Positions 8,115 to 17,503 of a stretch of 64,000 nt of DNA are shown here, one piece after another. Numbering within the stretch: position 1 is the first letter of the stretch; the number at the start of each line of letters is the position of its first letter. The notes beneath the pieces are model-generated. The model did not search any database. It had not been told where the DNA came from and saw only the letters and a program-made list of their open reading frames with translations. Made by a program: the position numbers and the translations under genes. The DNA comes from Streptomyces sp. RKAG293. Its GTDB lineage: Bacteria > Actinomycetota > Actinomycetes > Streptomycetales > Streptomycetaceae. Location of the stretch: assembly GCF_023701745.1 (NCBI RefSeq), contig NZ_JAJOZB010000001.1:3850501-3914500 (forward strand). The letters are read 5' to 3'.

Positions 8115-8131
8115 CTGACGGCACATCAGAT
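8115..8131. promoter_or_regulatory. 17-bp near-palindrome, copy A (putative operator)
   Basis: CTGACGGCACATCAGAT on the plus strand, 29 bp upstream of ATG 8086. Aligned with copies B and C it gives the consensus yTGACkGnnCrTCAGrT. Confidence 0.5.
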
Positions 8132-8190
8132 TCGGCGGCCGACAGTACGCCCGTGATCTTGGAGAGGGAAGGGAAGTGCAGAGGGGGAAA

Positions 8191-8670
8191 TCAGGCGGGA
8201 GCTGCGAGTTCGGCCCAGACCGTTTTGCCCGGCTGCTCGGGGTGCCGCGCGACGCCCCAGTCCGTGCACAGCCGCTGCACGATGAACATGCCGTGCCCGC
8301 CGGGCCGGCCCGCCCGGTGCGGAACGCGCGGCTCCGGCTCGCCCGCCCCGCTGTCGGCGACCTCGAGTCGCAGCACCTTGGGGCTGTGGATCAGCCGCAG
8401 CTCATCGGGGCCGTCCGCGTGCAGGCACGCGTTGGTGACCAGTTCCGAGACGACGAGCAGCACGTCCTCGGCCGCGGCCCGGCGCTCCGGCGAGGAGGCG
8501 GGCAGCCAGCCCCAGGCCTGCAGCGCCTCGCGAGTGAAGTCGCGGGCGCGCGGGACGATGGCACTCTCACCCAGGAGCCGCAGAACCCGCGCGGATCCGG
8601 CCTCGGGCACGACAATGTCGCCCGGGTCCGAACCGCGGTCGTCCGCCGCGTGGGGCCGAGTGGTGCTCAT
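8191..8670 (-). CDS. Anti-sigma regulatory factor (HATPase_c, RsbW/SpoIIAB-like)
   Basis: 159 residues, a single GHKL ATPase domain of the small serine-kinase anti-sigma type. The N-box is VVSELVTNACLHA with Asn80; the G1 box is VADSGAG; a GGHGMFIV segment forms the second glycine box. Such proteins bind a SigB/F-type sigma factor and are switched by phosphorylating a STAS antagonist. ATG 8670 has GAGG 8 bp upstream. The STAS gene lies just upstream on the same strand and a SigB/F-family sigma gene is divergent, so all three parts of a partner-switching module are together. From memory, the arrangement matches the sigI locus of S. coelicolor. Confidence 0.88.
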   Translation of the reverse strand: MSTTRPHAADDRGSDPGDIVVPEAGSARVLRLLGESAIVPRARDFTREALQAWGWLPASSPERRAAAEDVLLVVSELVTNACLHADGPDELRLIHSPKVLRLEVADSGAGEPEPRVPHRAGRPGGHGMFIVQRLCTDWGVARHPEQPGKTVWAELAAPA

Positions 8671-8793
8671 CAGCGCCTCACCTCACCGATGTCCGACAGT
8701 TTCAGGAGTCTCCTGCCCGACGAATTCCCGGGGACACCTCGGGAGCTCTACCAAACAGGGTGGAGTGGGAGATCGCCACCGGCGATGCTTCCG

Positions 8794-9162
8794 TCACTCC
8801 TGCAATGCCTCGTCCAGGGTTGCGTGGACGGTGAACACGGCTTCGGCACCCGTGATCTCGAACACACGAGCGACCACCGGCAGCATACCCGCCAGATGGA
8901 CCTTCCCACCGGCCGCCTCGGCCTTCAGCCGGGCGCCCAGCAGGACGTTCAATCCGGTGGAATCACAGAAATCCAGCTGGGAGCAGTCCACCACGAGCTT
9001 GGTGCAGCCCGCGGCGACACACGCTTCGAGCGGCTCGCTGAGCAGCTCCGCGGTGTGGTGGTCGAGCTCGCCCGCAGGCGTGACGACGGCGTACGTGCCG
9101 TGCTGTCGCACGTCCACGTGCAACCGGTCCCGGCCGGCCGTACCGACCATCCCGCGGTCCAT
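8794..9162 (-). CDS. STAS-domain anti-anti-sigma factor
   Basis: 122 residues from ATG 9162, picked over upstream starts because GAGGAG (complement of 9169-9174) precedes it. The domain is a full STAS fold: VVTPAGELDHHTAELLSEPL, then LVVDCSQLDFCDSTGLNVLL. Ser68 of the DSTGL motif is the expected phosphorylation site. Unphosphorylated protein should bind the anti-sigma factor encoded 123 bp downstream and free the sigma factor. It closely resembles BldG/RsbV-type proteins. Confidence 0.88.
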   Translation of the reverse strand: MDRGMVGTAGRDRLHVDVRQHGTYAVVTPAGELDHHTAELLSEPLEACVAAGCTKLVVDCSQLDFCDSTGLNVLLGARLKAEAAGGKVHLAGMLPVVARVFEITGAEAVFTVHATLDEALQE

Positions 9163-9454
9163 GTGCGCTCCTCTGGAATCTTGGGTCATGCGCACCCCGA
9201 ACCCTACGCGCATCCCGAATCACGGGGAAGCGACCCCTCAGCTGCCCGGTGGACGCCCCTCGGATGCCTCCCGCCTGCCCCCTCCGCGGCCCGCTAATCG
9301 CCCGTTGGGACGGTCGGCCGGAAGTTGCGCCACACGCGTGAAACGGGGTAGGGGTTGAACAACACCTATCGAAAACCGGCCGCCTCGGAGGCGCAGCACA
9401 CCGTATTAGAGGCATGGCACCGGCAGCCTGATGCCGTAACCGAGGGAGGAGAGC

Positions 9455-10345
9455 ATGACACCCCGGCCTGACGCGATCACCGCGACGACGACCAGCCCGT
9501 CCGTTGGCTCTGAGCAGGAAGACCTGGAAGAGCCGGAGGGGCTGGAGGGCCTCCCCGAGATACCCCCGTTCGAGACGGTGGGTCCGGTCGACGCACGAGC
9601 CCTGTCCAAGACACTGTTCCTGCGCCTCGAGACGCTGGACGAGGGCACGTACGAATACTCCTACGTCCGCAACACGCTCGTGGAGCTCAATCTCGCCCTG
9701 GTGAAGTTCGCGGCTTCCCGGTTCCGCACCCGCAGCGAGCCGATGGAGGACATCATCCAGGTCGGCACGATCGGCCTGATCAAGGCGATCGACCGCTTCG
9801 AGCTCAGCCGCGGCGTGGAGTTCCCCTCCTTCGCGATGCCGACGATCATCGGCGAGATCAAGCGCTTCTTCCGTGACACCAGCTGGTCGGTACGGGTACC
9901 GCGCCGGCTGCAGGAGCTGCGGCTCGACCTGGCCAAGGCCGGCGACGAGCTGGCCCAGCAGCTGGACCGCTCACCGAACGTGGCCGAGCTGGCCGCCCGG
10001 CTGCGGATCACCGCGGAAGAGGTCATCGAGGGCATGGCCGCGAGCAACGCGTACACCGCGAGCTCGCTCGACGCCCAGCCCGACGAGGACGACTCCGAGG
10101 GGGCGCTGACCGACCGCATCGGCTACGAGGACCACGACCTCGAAGGCATCGAGTACATCGAGTCCCTGAAGCCGCTGATCGCCGAGCTCCCGGCGCGCGA
10201 CCGCAAGATCCTCTCGCTGCGCTTCACCGGCAACCTCACCCAGTCGGAGATCGGCGAGGAGCTCGGCATCTCACAGATGCACGTCTCGCGCCTGCTCTCC
10301 CGGACACTGGCGCGCCTGCGGCGCGGGCTGCTCGTCGAGGAGTGA
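9455..10345 (+). CDS. sigI: RNA polymerase sigma factor, SigB/SigF/SigG family
   Basis: 296 residues. A disordered acidic N terminus of about 40 residues precedes region 2 (FAASRFRTRSEPMEDIIQVG, then IGLIKAIDRFELSRGVEF), region 3 (SWSVRVPRRLQELRLDL and the following helices) and region 4 with its helix-turn-helix (LTQSEIGEELGISQMHVSRL). This is the general-stress/sporulation type 3 sigma group, several of which occur in each Streptomyces. It is divergent from its anti-sigma and anti-anti-sigma genes. A GGGTA element at 9346-9350 resembles the -10 of SigB/F-type promoters, hinting at autoregulation, but no clean -35 is visible. The name sigI rests on remembered gene order next to hut genes, so the symbol is tentative. 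Confidence 0.88.
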   Translation: MTPRPDAITATTTSPSVGSEQEDLEEPEGLEGLPEIPPFETVGPVDARALSKTLFLRLETLDEGTYEYSYVRNTLVELNLALVKFAASRFRTRSEPMEDIIQVGTIGLIKAIDRFELSRGVEFPSFAMPTIIGEIKRFFRDTSWSVRVPRRLQELRLDLAKAGDELAQQLDRSPNVAELAARLRITAEEVIEGMAASNAYTASSLDAQPDEDDSEGALTDRIGYEDHDLEGIEYIESLKPLIAELPARDRKILSLRFTGNLTQSEIGEELGISQMHVSRLLSRTLARLRRGLLVEE

Positions 10346-10387
10346 CGGTTCGCCGAGGAGTGACGGTGTGCGTCGCCCGGCCACGGG

Positions 10388-11563
10388 TCAGGCGGCGCGG
10401 ACCCCGCCCTGCCACACCCGGCTGACCAGCGGCACACCCGGCCGGTAGGCCAGATGTACATGGCTGGGGGCGTCGAGCAGCATCAGATCCGCTCGCGCCC
10501 CCGCCGTGATCCTTCCCACGTCGTCCCTGCGCAGGGCCCGCGCGCCGCCGAGCGTCGCGGCCGCGACCGCCTCGTCGGGCGTCATCCGCATGTCCCGTAC
10601 GGCGACGGCGATGCAGAACGGCATCGAGCTGGTGAAGCTCGACCCCGGGTTGCAGTCCGTCGACAGCGCCACCGCCGCGCCCGCGTCGATCAGCCGGCGG
10701 GCGTCGGGGTAGGTGGCGCGGGTGGAGAACTCGGCGCCGGGCAGCAGCGTCGCCACGGTGGCGCCACCGCTGGACGAGAGGGCGTCGACGTCCGCGTCCG
10801 TCAGATGCGTGCAGTGGTCGGCGGACGCCGCCCCCAGCTCGACCGCCAACTGCACGCCGGGCCCGTAGGTCAGCTGGTTCGCGTGGACCCGCGGGATCAG
10901 TCCGGCCCGGGCGCCCGCGGTGAGGATCGCCCGCGCCTGGTCGCCGTCGAACGCCCCCTTCTCGCAGAACACGTCCACCCAGCGGGCGTGCGGCGCGCAG
11001 GCCTCCAGCATCGGCCCGGTGACCAGGCCGACGTAGCCGGCCGGGTCGTCCGCGTACTCCGGCGCGACGATGTGCGCGCCCAGGTACGTGGTCTCCGGGG
11101 TGTGCGCGGCGGCGATCCGCAGACTGCGCGCCTCGTCCTCCGCGGTCAGCCCGTAGCCGGACTTCGTCTCGATGGTCGTGGTGCCCTGCCGCCGCGCCTC
11201 GGCCACATAGCGGGCCACGGTGGCGTCCAGCTCGGCGTCACTGGCGGCACGGGTCGCGGCGACCGTGGTCCTGATGCCGCCGGCGGTGTACGGCGTGCCG
11301 GACATCCGGGCGTTGAACTCCTGGGTGCGGTCACCGCCGAACACCAGGTGCGAGTGCGAGTCGACGAACCCGGGCAGCGCCGCCCGGCCGCCCGCGTCGT
11401 ACACGTCGTCGGCGGCGGGCGCCCGGTCCGCCGGGCCGACCCAGGCGATCAGGCCGTCGGCCATGACCACCGCCGCGTCCGCGACCAGGCCGAGCGGCCC
11501 GGTGCCGAGGTCCGGGTCGTTGGTGACCAGGCTGCCGATGTTGGTGATGACGGTGGTGGGCAT
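10388..11563 (-). CDS. hutI: Imidazolonepropionase (HutI)
   Basis: 391 residues from ATG 11563. It catalyses ring opening of 4-imidazolone-5-propanoate to N-formimidoyl-L-glutamate, third step of histidine breakdown, in the cytoplasm. It is an amidohydrolase-superfamily enzyme with the metal motif HSH (70-72, in [14 protein letters not shown]), the substrate segment [12 protein letters not shown], further metal or catalytic ligands in VHANQ and DHCTHL, and [10 protein letters not shown] near the C terminus. Length matches the family. It is the last gene of the minus-strand hut operon, 53 bp after hutF; the gap holds a common Streptomyces-type intergenic repeat. Its stop lies 42 bp from the convergent sigma gene. 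Confidence 0.95.
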   Translation of the reverse strand: MPTTVITNIGSLVTNDPDLGTGPLGLVADAAVVMADGLIAWVGPADRAPAADDVYDAGGRAALPGFVDSHSHLVFGGDRTQEFNARMSGTPYTAGGIRTTVAATRAASDAELDATVARYVAEARRQGTTTIETKSGYGLTAEDEARSLRIAAAHTPETTYLGAHIVAPEYADDPAGYVGLVTGPMLEACAPHARWVDVFCEKGAFDGDQARAILTAGARAGLIPRVHANQLTYGPGVQLAVELGAASADHCTHLTDADVDALSSSGGATVATLLPGAEFSTRATYPDARRLIDAGAAVALSTDCNPGSSFTSSMPFCIAVAVRDMRMTPDEAVAAATLGGARALRRDDVGRITAGARADLMLLDAPSHVHLAYRPGVPLVSRVWQGGVRAA

Positions 11564-11582
11564 CGCGCGATCTCCGTGGGTC

Positions 11583-11613
11583 TGGGGGCACCTCCCAGCG
11601 GTAGCTGGGGGAG
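11583..11613. repeat. Intergenic palindromic repeat between hutF and hutI
   Basis: The segment GGGGCACCTCCCAGCGGTAG followed by CTGGGGGAG forms a short hairpin (CTCCCAGC with GCTGGGGG). I recognise this as a sequence frequent between genes in Streptomyces genomes. A partly similar GGGAGGGGGCACCCCC element occurs at 20830-20844. Confidence 0.55.
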
Positions 11614-11616
11614 AGG

Positions 11617-12954
11617 TCAGGAACGCCGCAGACGGGCGACGGCCGCGCCCATCGCGGCCGGGACGTCCGGCACCAGCTGATGGGTACCGTCCCGGACGAT
11701 GTGCCGCCCGCCCACCACGGTGTGCCGTACGTCCGCGGCGGTCGCGGCGTACACGGCCGTCTCCGCGGCGAGGCGCGGCAGCGTGCCGGCGGTGCGGACC
11801 GAGTCCAGGGCGACGGTGGTGAAGTCGGCGAGCGCGCCGGTCTCGAGCTGGCCGGCGTCCGCCCAGCCGAGCGAGGCATGGCCGTCGGCGGTGGCGGCCC
11901 GCAGCAGCTGGGCCGCGGTCCAGTGCCCGCGGGTGCGGGTGCGCAGCCGCTCGTTGAGTTCCATGGCGCGGGCCTCTTCGAGCAGGTCGATGACGGCGTG
12001 GCTGTCGCTGCCGAGCGAGAGCGGGCTCCCGGCGAGCTGGACCTCGCGCGCCGGGCCGATGCCGTCGGCGAGGTCGCGTTCGGTGGTGGGGCACATGCAG
12101 ACGACGGTGCCGCTGTCGCCGAGCAGCCGGATGTCCGCACCGGTGAGGTGGGTGGCGTGCACGGCGGAGGTCTGGGGGCCCAGCGCCCCGTGGTCCGCGA
12201 GCAGCCGCGTCGGTGTACGGCCGTGGGCCTTCAGACAGGCCTCGTTCTCGGCCGGCTGCTCCGACAGATGGACGTGCAGCGGGGCCTGCCGCGCCGCCGC
12301 CCACTCCGCCGCCCTGGCGATCCCGGCCGGCGGCACGGCGCGCACCGAGTGGACCGCCGCGCCGATCCGGACGTGGTCGCGGTCCTTGAGGGCGTCGGCG
12401 CGCTCCGCCCAGGCGTCGGGGCCGGCGTCGGCGAAGCGCACTTGGTGCCGGTCGGGGGGCGCGCCGAATCCGGACGAGAAGTAGGCGGTGTCCAGCAGCG
12501 TGATCCGGATGCCCGCCTCCCCCGCGGCGGCGATCAGGGCCTCGCCCATGGCGTTGGGGTCGTCGTACGGCGTGCCGCCGGGACCGTGGTGCAGATAGTG
12601 GAACTCGCCGACGCAGGTGACGCCGGCCAGCGCCATCTCCGCGTACACCGCCCGCGCGAGCGCGAAGTAGGTGTCGGGGTCGAGCTCCGCCGCGATCGAG
12701 TACATGATCTCGCGCCAGGTCCAGAAGGTGCCGGACCCGACCTGGACGGTGCCGCGCAGCGCCCGGTGGAAGGCGTGCGAGTGCGCGTTGGCCAGTCCCG
12801 GCAGGGTGAATCCGCGCAGCGCGACGGCGCCGGGCGGCGGAGTGCCGACACCGGTCCTGACTGCGGTGATCCGGCCGCCGGCCGTGTCGATCGCCACGCC
12901 CGGCTCGACGACTCCGTTGAGCCAGGCGTGTTCCGTCCAGTACGTCAGCTGCAC
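11617..12954 (-). CDS. hutF: Formimidoylglutamate deiminase (HutF)
   Basis: 445 residues from GTG 12954, overlapping the upstream amidohydrolase by 10 bp. The enzyme converts N-formimidoyl-L-glutamate to N-formyl-L-glutamate and ammonia. It belongs to the amidohydrolase superfamily with HSHAFHRAL (metal HSH at 58-60), a WREIMYS segment, [15 protein letters not shown] (substrate and metal His), VHATHL, and the catalytic Asp in [15 protein letters not shown]. These are typical of HutF rather than of chlorohydrolases. With HutU and HutI it makes the five-step histidine pathway through formylglutamate. The missing last step, deformylation, may be done by the adjacent M20-family gene. Confidence 0.93.
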   Translation of the reverse strand: MQLTYWTEHAWLNGVVEPGVAIDTAGGRITAVRTGVGTPPPGAVALRGFTLPGLANAHSHAFHRALRGTVQVGSGTFWTWREIMYSIAAELDPDTYFALARAVYAEMALAGVTCVGEFHYLHHGPGGTPYDDPNAMGEALIAAAGEAGIRITLLDTAYFSSGFGAPPDRHQVRFADAGPDAWAERADALKDRDHVRIGAAVHSVRAVPPAGIARAAEWAAARQAPLHVHLSEQPAENEACLKAHGRTPTRLLADHGALGPQTSAVHATHLTGADIRLLGDSGTVVCMCPTTERDLADGIGPAREVQLAGSPLSLGSDSHAVIDLLEEARAMELNERLRTRTRGHWTAAQLLRAATADGHASLGWADAGQLETGALADFTTVALDSVRTAGTLPRLAAETAVYAATAADVRHTVVGGRHIVRDGTHQLVPDVPAAMGAAVARLRRS

Positions 12955-14149
12955 GCGAGACCTTCCAGTACGTCGGCGAGCGCGGTCACCCCGGCGAGGC
13001 AGTCGTCCTCGGCGGCGGTCTCGGCGGGTGAGTGCGAGACGCCGGTGGGGTTGCGTACGAACAGCATGGCGGTCGGGGCACTCGCCGACAGGATCCCGGC
13101 GTCGTGTCCCGCGCCGGTCGGCAGCACCGGGACGACACCGCCGAGCAGCTTCGCGACCTCGTCGCGCAGCGCGTGCTCGAACTCGACGACCGGGGTGAAC
13201 GACTCACGGGTGACGCGGACGTCGATGCCGTCGCGGGCCCCCGCTCGGCGGCGGCGGCCTCGATCCCGGCCACCACCCGGTCCAGCGTCTCCTGGTCGGC
13301 GGCCCGGGAGTCGAGCCAGCCGCGTACCAGCGAGGCGATGGCGTTGACGCCGTTGGGCTCGACGCTCACCTTGCCGAAGGTGGCCAGTGCCCCGGCCGCC
13401 TGGGCCTCCCGGCGGGCGGCCAGCACCGTGTCGGCGTAGTTGAGCATCGGGTCGCGGCGGTCCTCCAGGCGGGTGGTGCCCGCGTGGTTGGCCTCTCCGT
13501 GGAAGTCGAACCGCCAGCGGCCGTGCGGCCAGATCGCGGACGCGATGCCGACGGCGTCGCCGCTCAGGTCCAGTGCCCGGCCCTGCTCGACGTGGAGTTC
13601 CACGAACGCGCCGATGCGGGCGAGCCGCTCCGGGTCGGGGCCGATGCCGGCCGGGTCGTAACCGGCCTGCTCCATGGCCTGCGGCAGGCTGACGCCGTCC
13701 GCGTCGCGCAGCGCGTACGCCTTGTCCTTGGTGAGCTGCCCGGCGGCCAGCCGCGATCCGACGCAGGCGAGCCCGAAGCGGGCGCCCTCCTCGTCACCGA
13801 AGTTGACGATGGCCAGCGGCTTGCCGAACGCCGCTCCGCGCTCGCGCAGTTCGTCGAGCGCGGCGAAGGACGAGACGACGCCCAGCGGCCCGTCGAAGGC
13901 GCCGCCGTCCGGTACCGAGTCCAGGTGCGAGCCGGTGACGACCGCGTCACCGGCGGCCGGGTCGCCCAGCCAGGCCCACTGGTTGCCGTTGCGGTCGACC
14001 TCGTACGTCAGCCCGCGGCCTTCCGCCTGCGCCCGGAACCACGCCCGGCAGTCCAGGTCGGCGCCGCTCCAGGCGTAGCGGCGGTATCCCCCGGAGACGG
14101 AGCTGCGGCCGATCGGCAGCAGCTCCGTCCACATGCTGTGGAAACTCAC
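12945..14149 (-). pseudogene. M20-family allantoate/N-carbamoyl amino acid amidohydrolase, frameshifted
   Basis: The product is an M20 metallopeptidase-like amidohydrolase (allantoate amidohydrolase/hydantoinase-carbamoylase group). Visible are GSHLDSVPDGGAFDGPLG (metal ligands), FGDEEGARFG, ELHVEQGRALD and the dimerisation-domain Asn/His in GEANHAGTTRLEDRRD. From GTG 14149 the frame runs well to about residue 305 (GIEAAAAERG) and then becomes nonsense. The family-like ending (PTGAGHDAGILSASAPTAML and the rest) is in another frame and stops at 12945. Adding one C to the five-C run at 13238-13242 restores the whole protein, so this is a one-base loss or a sequencing error. It sits in the hut operon, coupled to hutU (GTGA) and hutF, and may act as the N-formylglutamate amidohydrolase. 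Confidence 0.8.
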
Positions 14150-15810
14150 TCGGAGTCGCCCTCGCGCATCGGGATCCGCACACCGCGCTCGTCGGCGATC
14201 TCGTCGGCGCGGTCGTAGCCCGCGTCCACGTGCCGGATGACGCCCATGCCCGGGTCGTTCGTCAGCACCCGGCGGATCTTCTCGCCGGCGAGCTTGGTGC
14301 CGTCCGCGACCGTGACCTGTCCGGCGTGCAGGGAGCGGCCCATGCCGACGCCGCCACCGTGGTGGATGGAGACCCAGGACGCGCCGGAGGCGACGTTGAC
14401 CATGGCGTTGAGCAGCGGCCAGTCGGCGATGGCGTCGGAGCCGTCGAGCATGGCCTCGGTCTCGCGGTACGGCGAGGCCACCGAGCCGCAGTCCAGGTGG
14501 TCGCGGCCGATGACGAGCGGCGCGGCCAGCTCACCGCTGGCGACCATGTCGTTGAAGCGCTCGCCGGCCTTGTCGCGCTCGCCGTAGCCGAGCCAGCAGA
14601 TACGGGCGGGCAGGCCCTGGAAGTGGACCTTGTCCTGCGCCAGCTTGATCCAGCGGTGCAGCGACTCGTTCTCCGGGAACAGGTCGAGGATCGCCTTGTC
14701 CGTCTTGTGGATGTCGGACGCCTCGCCGGACAGTGCCGCCCAGCGGAACGGGCCCTTGCCCTCGCAGAACAGCGGCCGGATGTAGGCGGGCACGAACCCG
14801 GGGAAGTCGAACGCCCGCTCGTACCCGGCGAGCTGTGCCTCACCGCGGATCGAGTTGCCGTAGTCGAAGACCTCGGCACCGGCGTCCATGAAGCCGACCA
14901 TGGCCTCGACGTGCCGGGCCATCGACTCGCGGGCCCGCAGCGTGAAGTCCGCGGGCTTCTCGGCCGCGTACGTGGCCATCTCGTCGAACGCGATGCCCAC
15001 CGGCAGATAGGCCAGCGGGTCGTGCGCGGAGGTCTGGTCGGTGACGATGTCGATCGGCGCGCCCTCGGCGAGCATCTGCGGCAGCAGCTCGGCGGCGTTG
15101 CCCAGCAGCCCGATCGACAGCGGCTCGCGCTTGTCGCGGGCCTCGGTGGCGAGCTGCATCGCGTGCGCCAGGGAGTCGGCCTTGACGTCCAGGTAGCGGT
15201 GCTCGATACGGCGCGAGATCGCCCGCGGGTCCACGTCGATGCAGATCACCACGCCGCCGTTCATGGTGACGGCCAGCGGCTGGGCGCCGCCCATGCCGCC
15301 GAGCCCGGCGGTGAGCGTGATGGTCCCGGCCAGCGTGCCGCCGAACTTCTTGGCGGCGACCGCGGCGAACGTCTCGTAGGTGCCCTGGAGGATGCCCTGG
15401 GTACCGATGTAGATCCACGAGCCGGCCGTCATCTGGCCGTACATGGTCAGACCCAGCGCCTCCAGGCGGCGGAACTCCTCCCAGTTGGCCCAGTCGCCGA
15501 CCAGGTTGGAGTTGGCGATGAGCACCCGCGGCGCCCACTCGTGCGTCTGCATCACGCCGACGGGACGGCCGGACTGGACGAGCATCGTCTCGTCCTGCTT
15601 CAGCGTCTGGAGGGTGCGGATCATGGCGTCGAACGAACGCCAGTCACGCGCGGCCTTCCCGGTGCCTCCGTAGACGACCAGCTTCTCGGGGTGCTCGGCG
15701 ACCTCCGGGTCGAGGTTGTTCTGGAGCATCCGCAGCGCGGCTTCCTGCTGCCAACCCTGAGTGCTCAGTTCCGTACCGCGCGGCGCCCGCACGATCCTCG
15801 GTCCCGACAT
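14146..15810 (-). CDS. hutU: Urocanate hydratase (HutU)
   Basis: 554 residues from ATG 15810, chosen because GGAGG lies 8 bp upstream and the start agrees with the family; an earlier in-frame ATG at 15849 adds 13 unlikely residues. It hydrates urocanate to imidazolone propionate using tightly bound NAD+. Signatures visible are [29 protein letters not shown] (NAD-binding glycine region), [12 protein letters not shown] and the active-site region [18 protein letters not shown] with the conserved Cys. [11 protein letters not shown] is near the C terminus. It is the first gene of the hut operon; a promoter-like sequence is at 15854-15882. Confidence 0.97.
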   Translation of the reverse strand: MSGPRIVRAPRGTELSTQGWQQEAALRMLQNNLDPEVAEHPEKLVVYGGTGKAARDWRSFDAMIRTLQTLKQDETMLVQSGRPVGVMQTHEWAPRVLIANSNLVGDWANWEEFRRLEALGLTMYGQMTAGSWIYIGTQGILQGTYETFAAVAAKKFGGTLAGTITLTAGLGGMGGAQPLAVTMNGGVVICIDVDPRAISRRIEHRYLDVKADSLAHAMQLATEARDKREPLSIGLLGNAAELLPQMLAEGAPIDIVTDQTSAHDPLAYLPVGIAFDEMATYAAEKPADFTLRARESMARHVEAMVGFMDAGAEVFDYGNSIRGEAQLAGYERAFDFPGFVPAYIRPLFCEGKGPFRWAALSGEASDIHKTDKAILDLFPENESLHRWIKLAQDKVHFQGLPARICWLGYGERDKAGERFNDMVASGELAAPLVIGRDHLDCGSVASPYRETEAMLDGSDAIADWPLLNAMVNVASGASWVSIHHGGGVGMGRSLHAGQVTVADGTKLAGEKIRRVLTNDPGMGVIRHVDAGYDRADEIADERGVRIPMREGDSE

Positions 15811-15853
15811 CGGCCCGGCCTCCCTCTGTGCATCGATGGATCTATCCATTCAC

Positions 15854-15882
15854 ATCCTGTCCTGCTGAATACATCTAGTCAA
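15854..15882 (-). promoter_or_regulatory. Predicted hut operon promoter
   Basis: On the minus strand, TTGACT (15882-15877) and CAGGAT (15859-15854) are separated by 17 bp, a good fit to the Streptomyces vegetative consensus (TTGACn, TAGGAT). The hutU start is 44 bp downstream of the -10 element. The spacer and flank (CTAGATGTATTC) are AT-richer than the surroundings and could hold an operator. Confidence 0.55.
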
Positions 15883-15919
15883 CAGGGTGGGGTGGCATTG
15901 CCCCATACCGGGTGATGGG

Positions 15920-17263
15920 ATGGCCGGCATGACGCCGGACGCGACAGCACGACGGGGCCACGCGCTGCGCGCGGCAGTGGAACTGCATCTACTCACTCCA
16001 CACAACCCGGTCATCGGCCTCCTCGACGTCACCGGTGTCCACGAGACCGCGGCCGCCCTCCAGGACGCCTTCGCCACCCCGGGCGTCACCGTCACCCACA
16101 CCTTCGCCGTCAAGGCCGCCGCCCTCGTCCCGGTCCTGCGACTGCTCGCCGGCCTCGGCCTCGGCGCCGAGGTCGCCAGCCCCGGCGAGCTCGCCATCGC
16201 CCGCGCCGCGGGCCTGCCGGCCGACCGCATCGTCCTGGACTCCCCCGCCAAGACCGTCGCCGAACTGCGCGAAGCACTCGCGCTGGGCATCGCCGTCAAC
16301 GCCGACAACCCGCAGGAACTCGGCCGCCTCGACGCGCTGGTCGCCGCGGCCCCGACCACGTCCCCCATCGGCCTGCGGGTCAATCCGCAGATCGGCGGCG
16401 GCAGCATCGGCGCCATGAGCACCGCCACCGCCACCTCGAAGTTCGGCGTCGCGCTGCGCGACGACGGCGCCGAGGAGTGGATCCTGCGCGCCTACGCCGA
16501 CCGCCCCTGGCTCAACCGGCTGCACACCCACACCGGCTCCCAGGGCGTACCGCTCGCCCTCATGGCGGCAGGCGTCCGGGCCGCCTACGACCTGGCCGAG
16601 CGCATCAACACGGCCGCCGGCCGCCGGCAGATCACCACCCTCGACATCGGCGGCGGCCTCCCCGTCAACTTCACCTCCGACGAGGTCACGCCCACCTTCC
16701 ACGACTACGCGCGGCTGCTGCGCACCACCGTCCCCGGCCTCTTCGACGGCCGCTACACGATCGTCACCGAGTTCGGGCGCTCACTCCTCGCCAAGGCCGG
16801 CACGGTGCTGGCCCGCGTCGAGTACGCCAAGTCGGCCGGCGGCCGGCCCATCGCGATCACCCACGCGGGCGCACAGCTCGCCACCCGTACGGTCTTCGTC
16901 CCCGACGCCTGGCCGCTGCGCGTCGAAGCCCTCGACGCCAAGGGCCGCCCCAAAGGCGGCGACCCCGTCCTCCAGGACGTCGCCGGCCCCTGCTGCTTCG
17001 CCGGCGACCTCCTCGCCCAGGCCCGCCCCCTCCCCCTCCTCGAAGCAGGCGACCTCGTCGCCCTCCTCGACACCGGCGCCTACTACTTCTCCAACCACTT
17101 CGCCTACAACTCCCTCCCCCGCCCGGCCATCCACGGCTACCAAGCGTCCGCCGACGGCTCGGTGACGTTCGCGCTGGTGCGCGCGGCCCAGACGATCGAA
17201 AGCGTGCTCGCCGAGAGCGGCGCCGATGAGAGCGAAGCTCTGACCGGTCTCGGGCAGGGGTGA
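15920..17263 (+). CDS. Fold-III PLP-dependent decarboxylase/racemase-like enzyme
   Basis: 447 residues if ATG 15920 is used; ATG 15929 and GTG 15887 are alternatives. The protein belongs to the alanine-racemase-fold PLP enzymes related to diaminopimelate and ornithine decarboxylases. THTFAVKAAALVPVL holds the PLP lysine; GAEVASPGELAIARAAG, then LNRLHTHTGSQGVPL and the phosphate-binding TTLDIGGGLPVNFT follow. The C-terminal domain has VAGPCCFAGDLLAQARPLP, with the Cys-x2-x-D arrangement seen at the active site contributed by the partner subunit, and LLDTGAYYFSNHFAYNS. It is divergent from hutU. Substrate is not clear from sequence: it differs from LysA enough that I would not call it diaminopimelate decarboxylase. 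Confidence 0.8.
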   Translation: MAGMTPDATARRGHALRAAVELHLLTPHNPVIGLLDVTGVHETAAALQDAFATPGVTVTHTFAVKAAALVPVLRLLAGLGLGAEVASPGELAIARAAGLPADRIVLDSPAKTVAELREALALGIAVNADNPQELGRLDALVAAAPTTSPIGLRVNPQIGGGSIGAMSTATATSKFGVALRDDGAEEWILRAYADRPWLNRLHTHTGSQGVPLALMAAGVRAAYDLAERINTAAGRRQITTLDIGGGLPVNFTSDEVTPTFHDYARLLRTTVPGLFDGRYTIVTEFGRSLLAKAGTVLARVEYAKSAGGRPIAITHAGAQLATRTVFVPDAWPLRVEALDAKGRPKGGDPVLQDVAGPCCFAGDLLAQARPLPLLEAGDLVALLDTGAYYFSNHFAYNSLPRPAIHGYQASADGSVTFALVRAAQTIESVLAESGADESEALTGLGQG

Positions 17264-17503
17264 GTGCCACGCGCCTCCGGCGGGGGTGCGGGTACGTCGG
17301 CGCCCGCGACGCCGTATCGCCTGCGGCGGGCTTTTCCCCACCGACCGCCCTTTGCCATCGGCAACGGAGGAGCGTCGGCACCTGACGGCCCGAGGGAGGA
17401 AGAGCGGATCGCGGGTGCCCCGGGCCGCAGGGACGGGGCCCCAGCCGGCGCCAAACCCGCACGGGGCCACGCTCGGAGGGTCGGGGGACGGGGCCGGAGG
17501 GGT

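Noticed and set aside
9320..9350. Full SigB-type promoter for the sigma gene
   Set aside because: GGGTA is present at 9346-9350 but no GNNT at the right spacing was found, so I mention it only in the gene entry.
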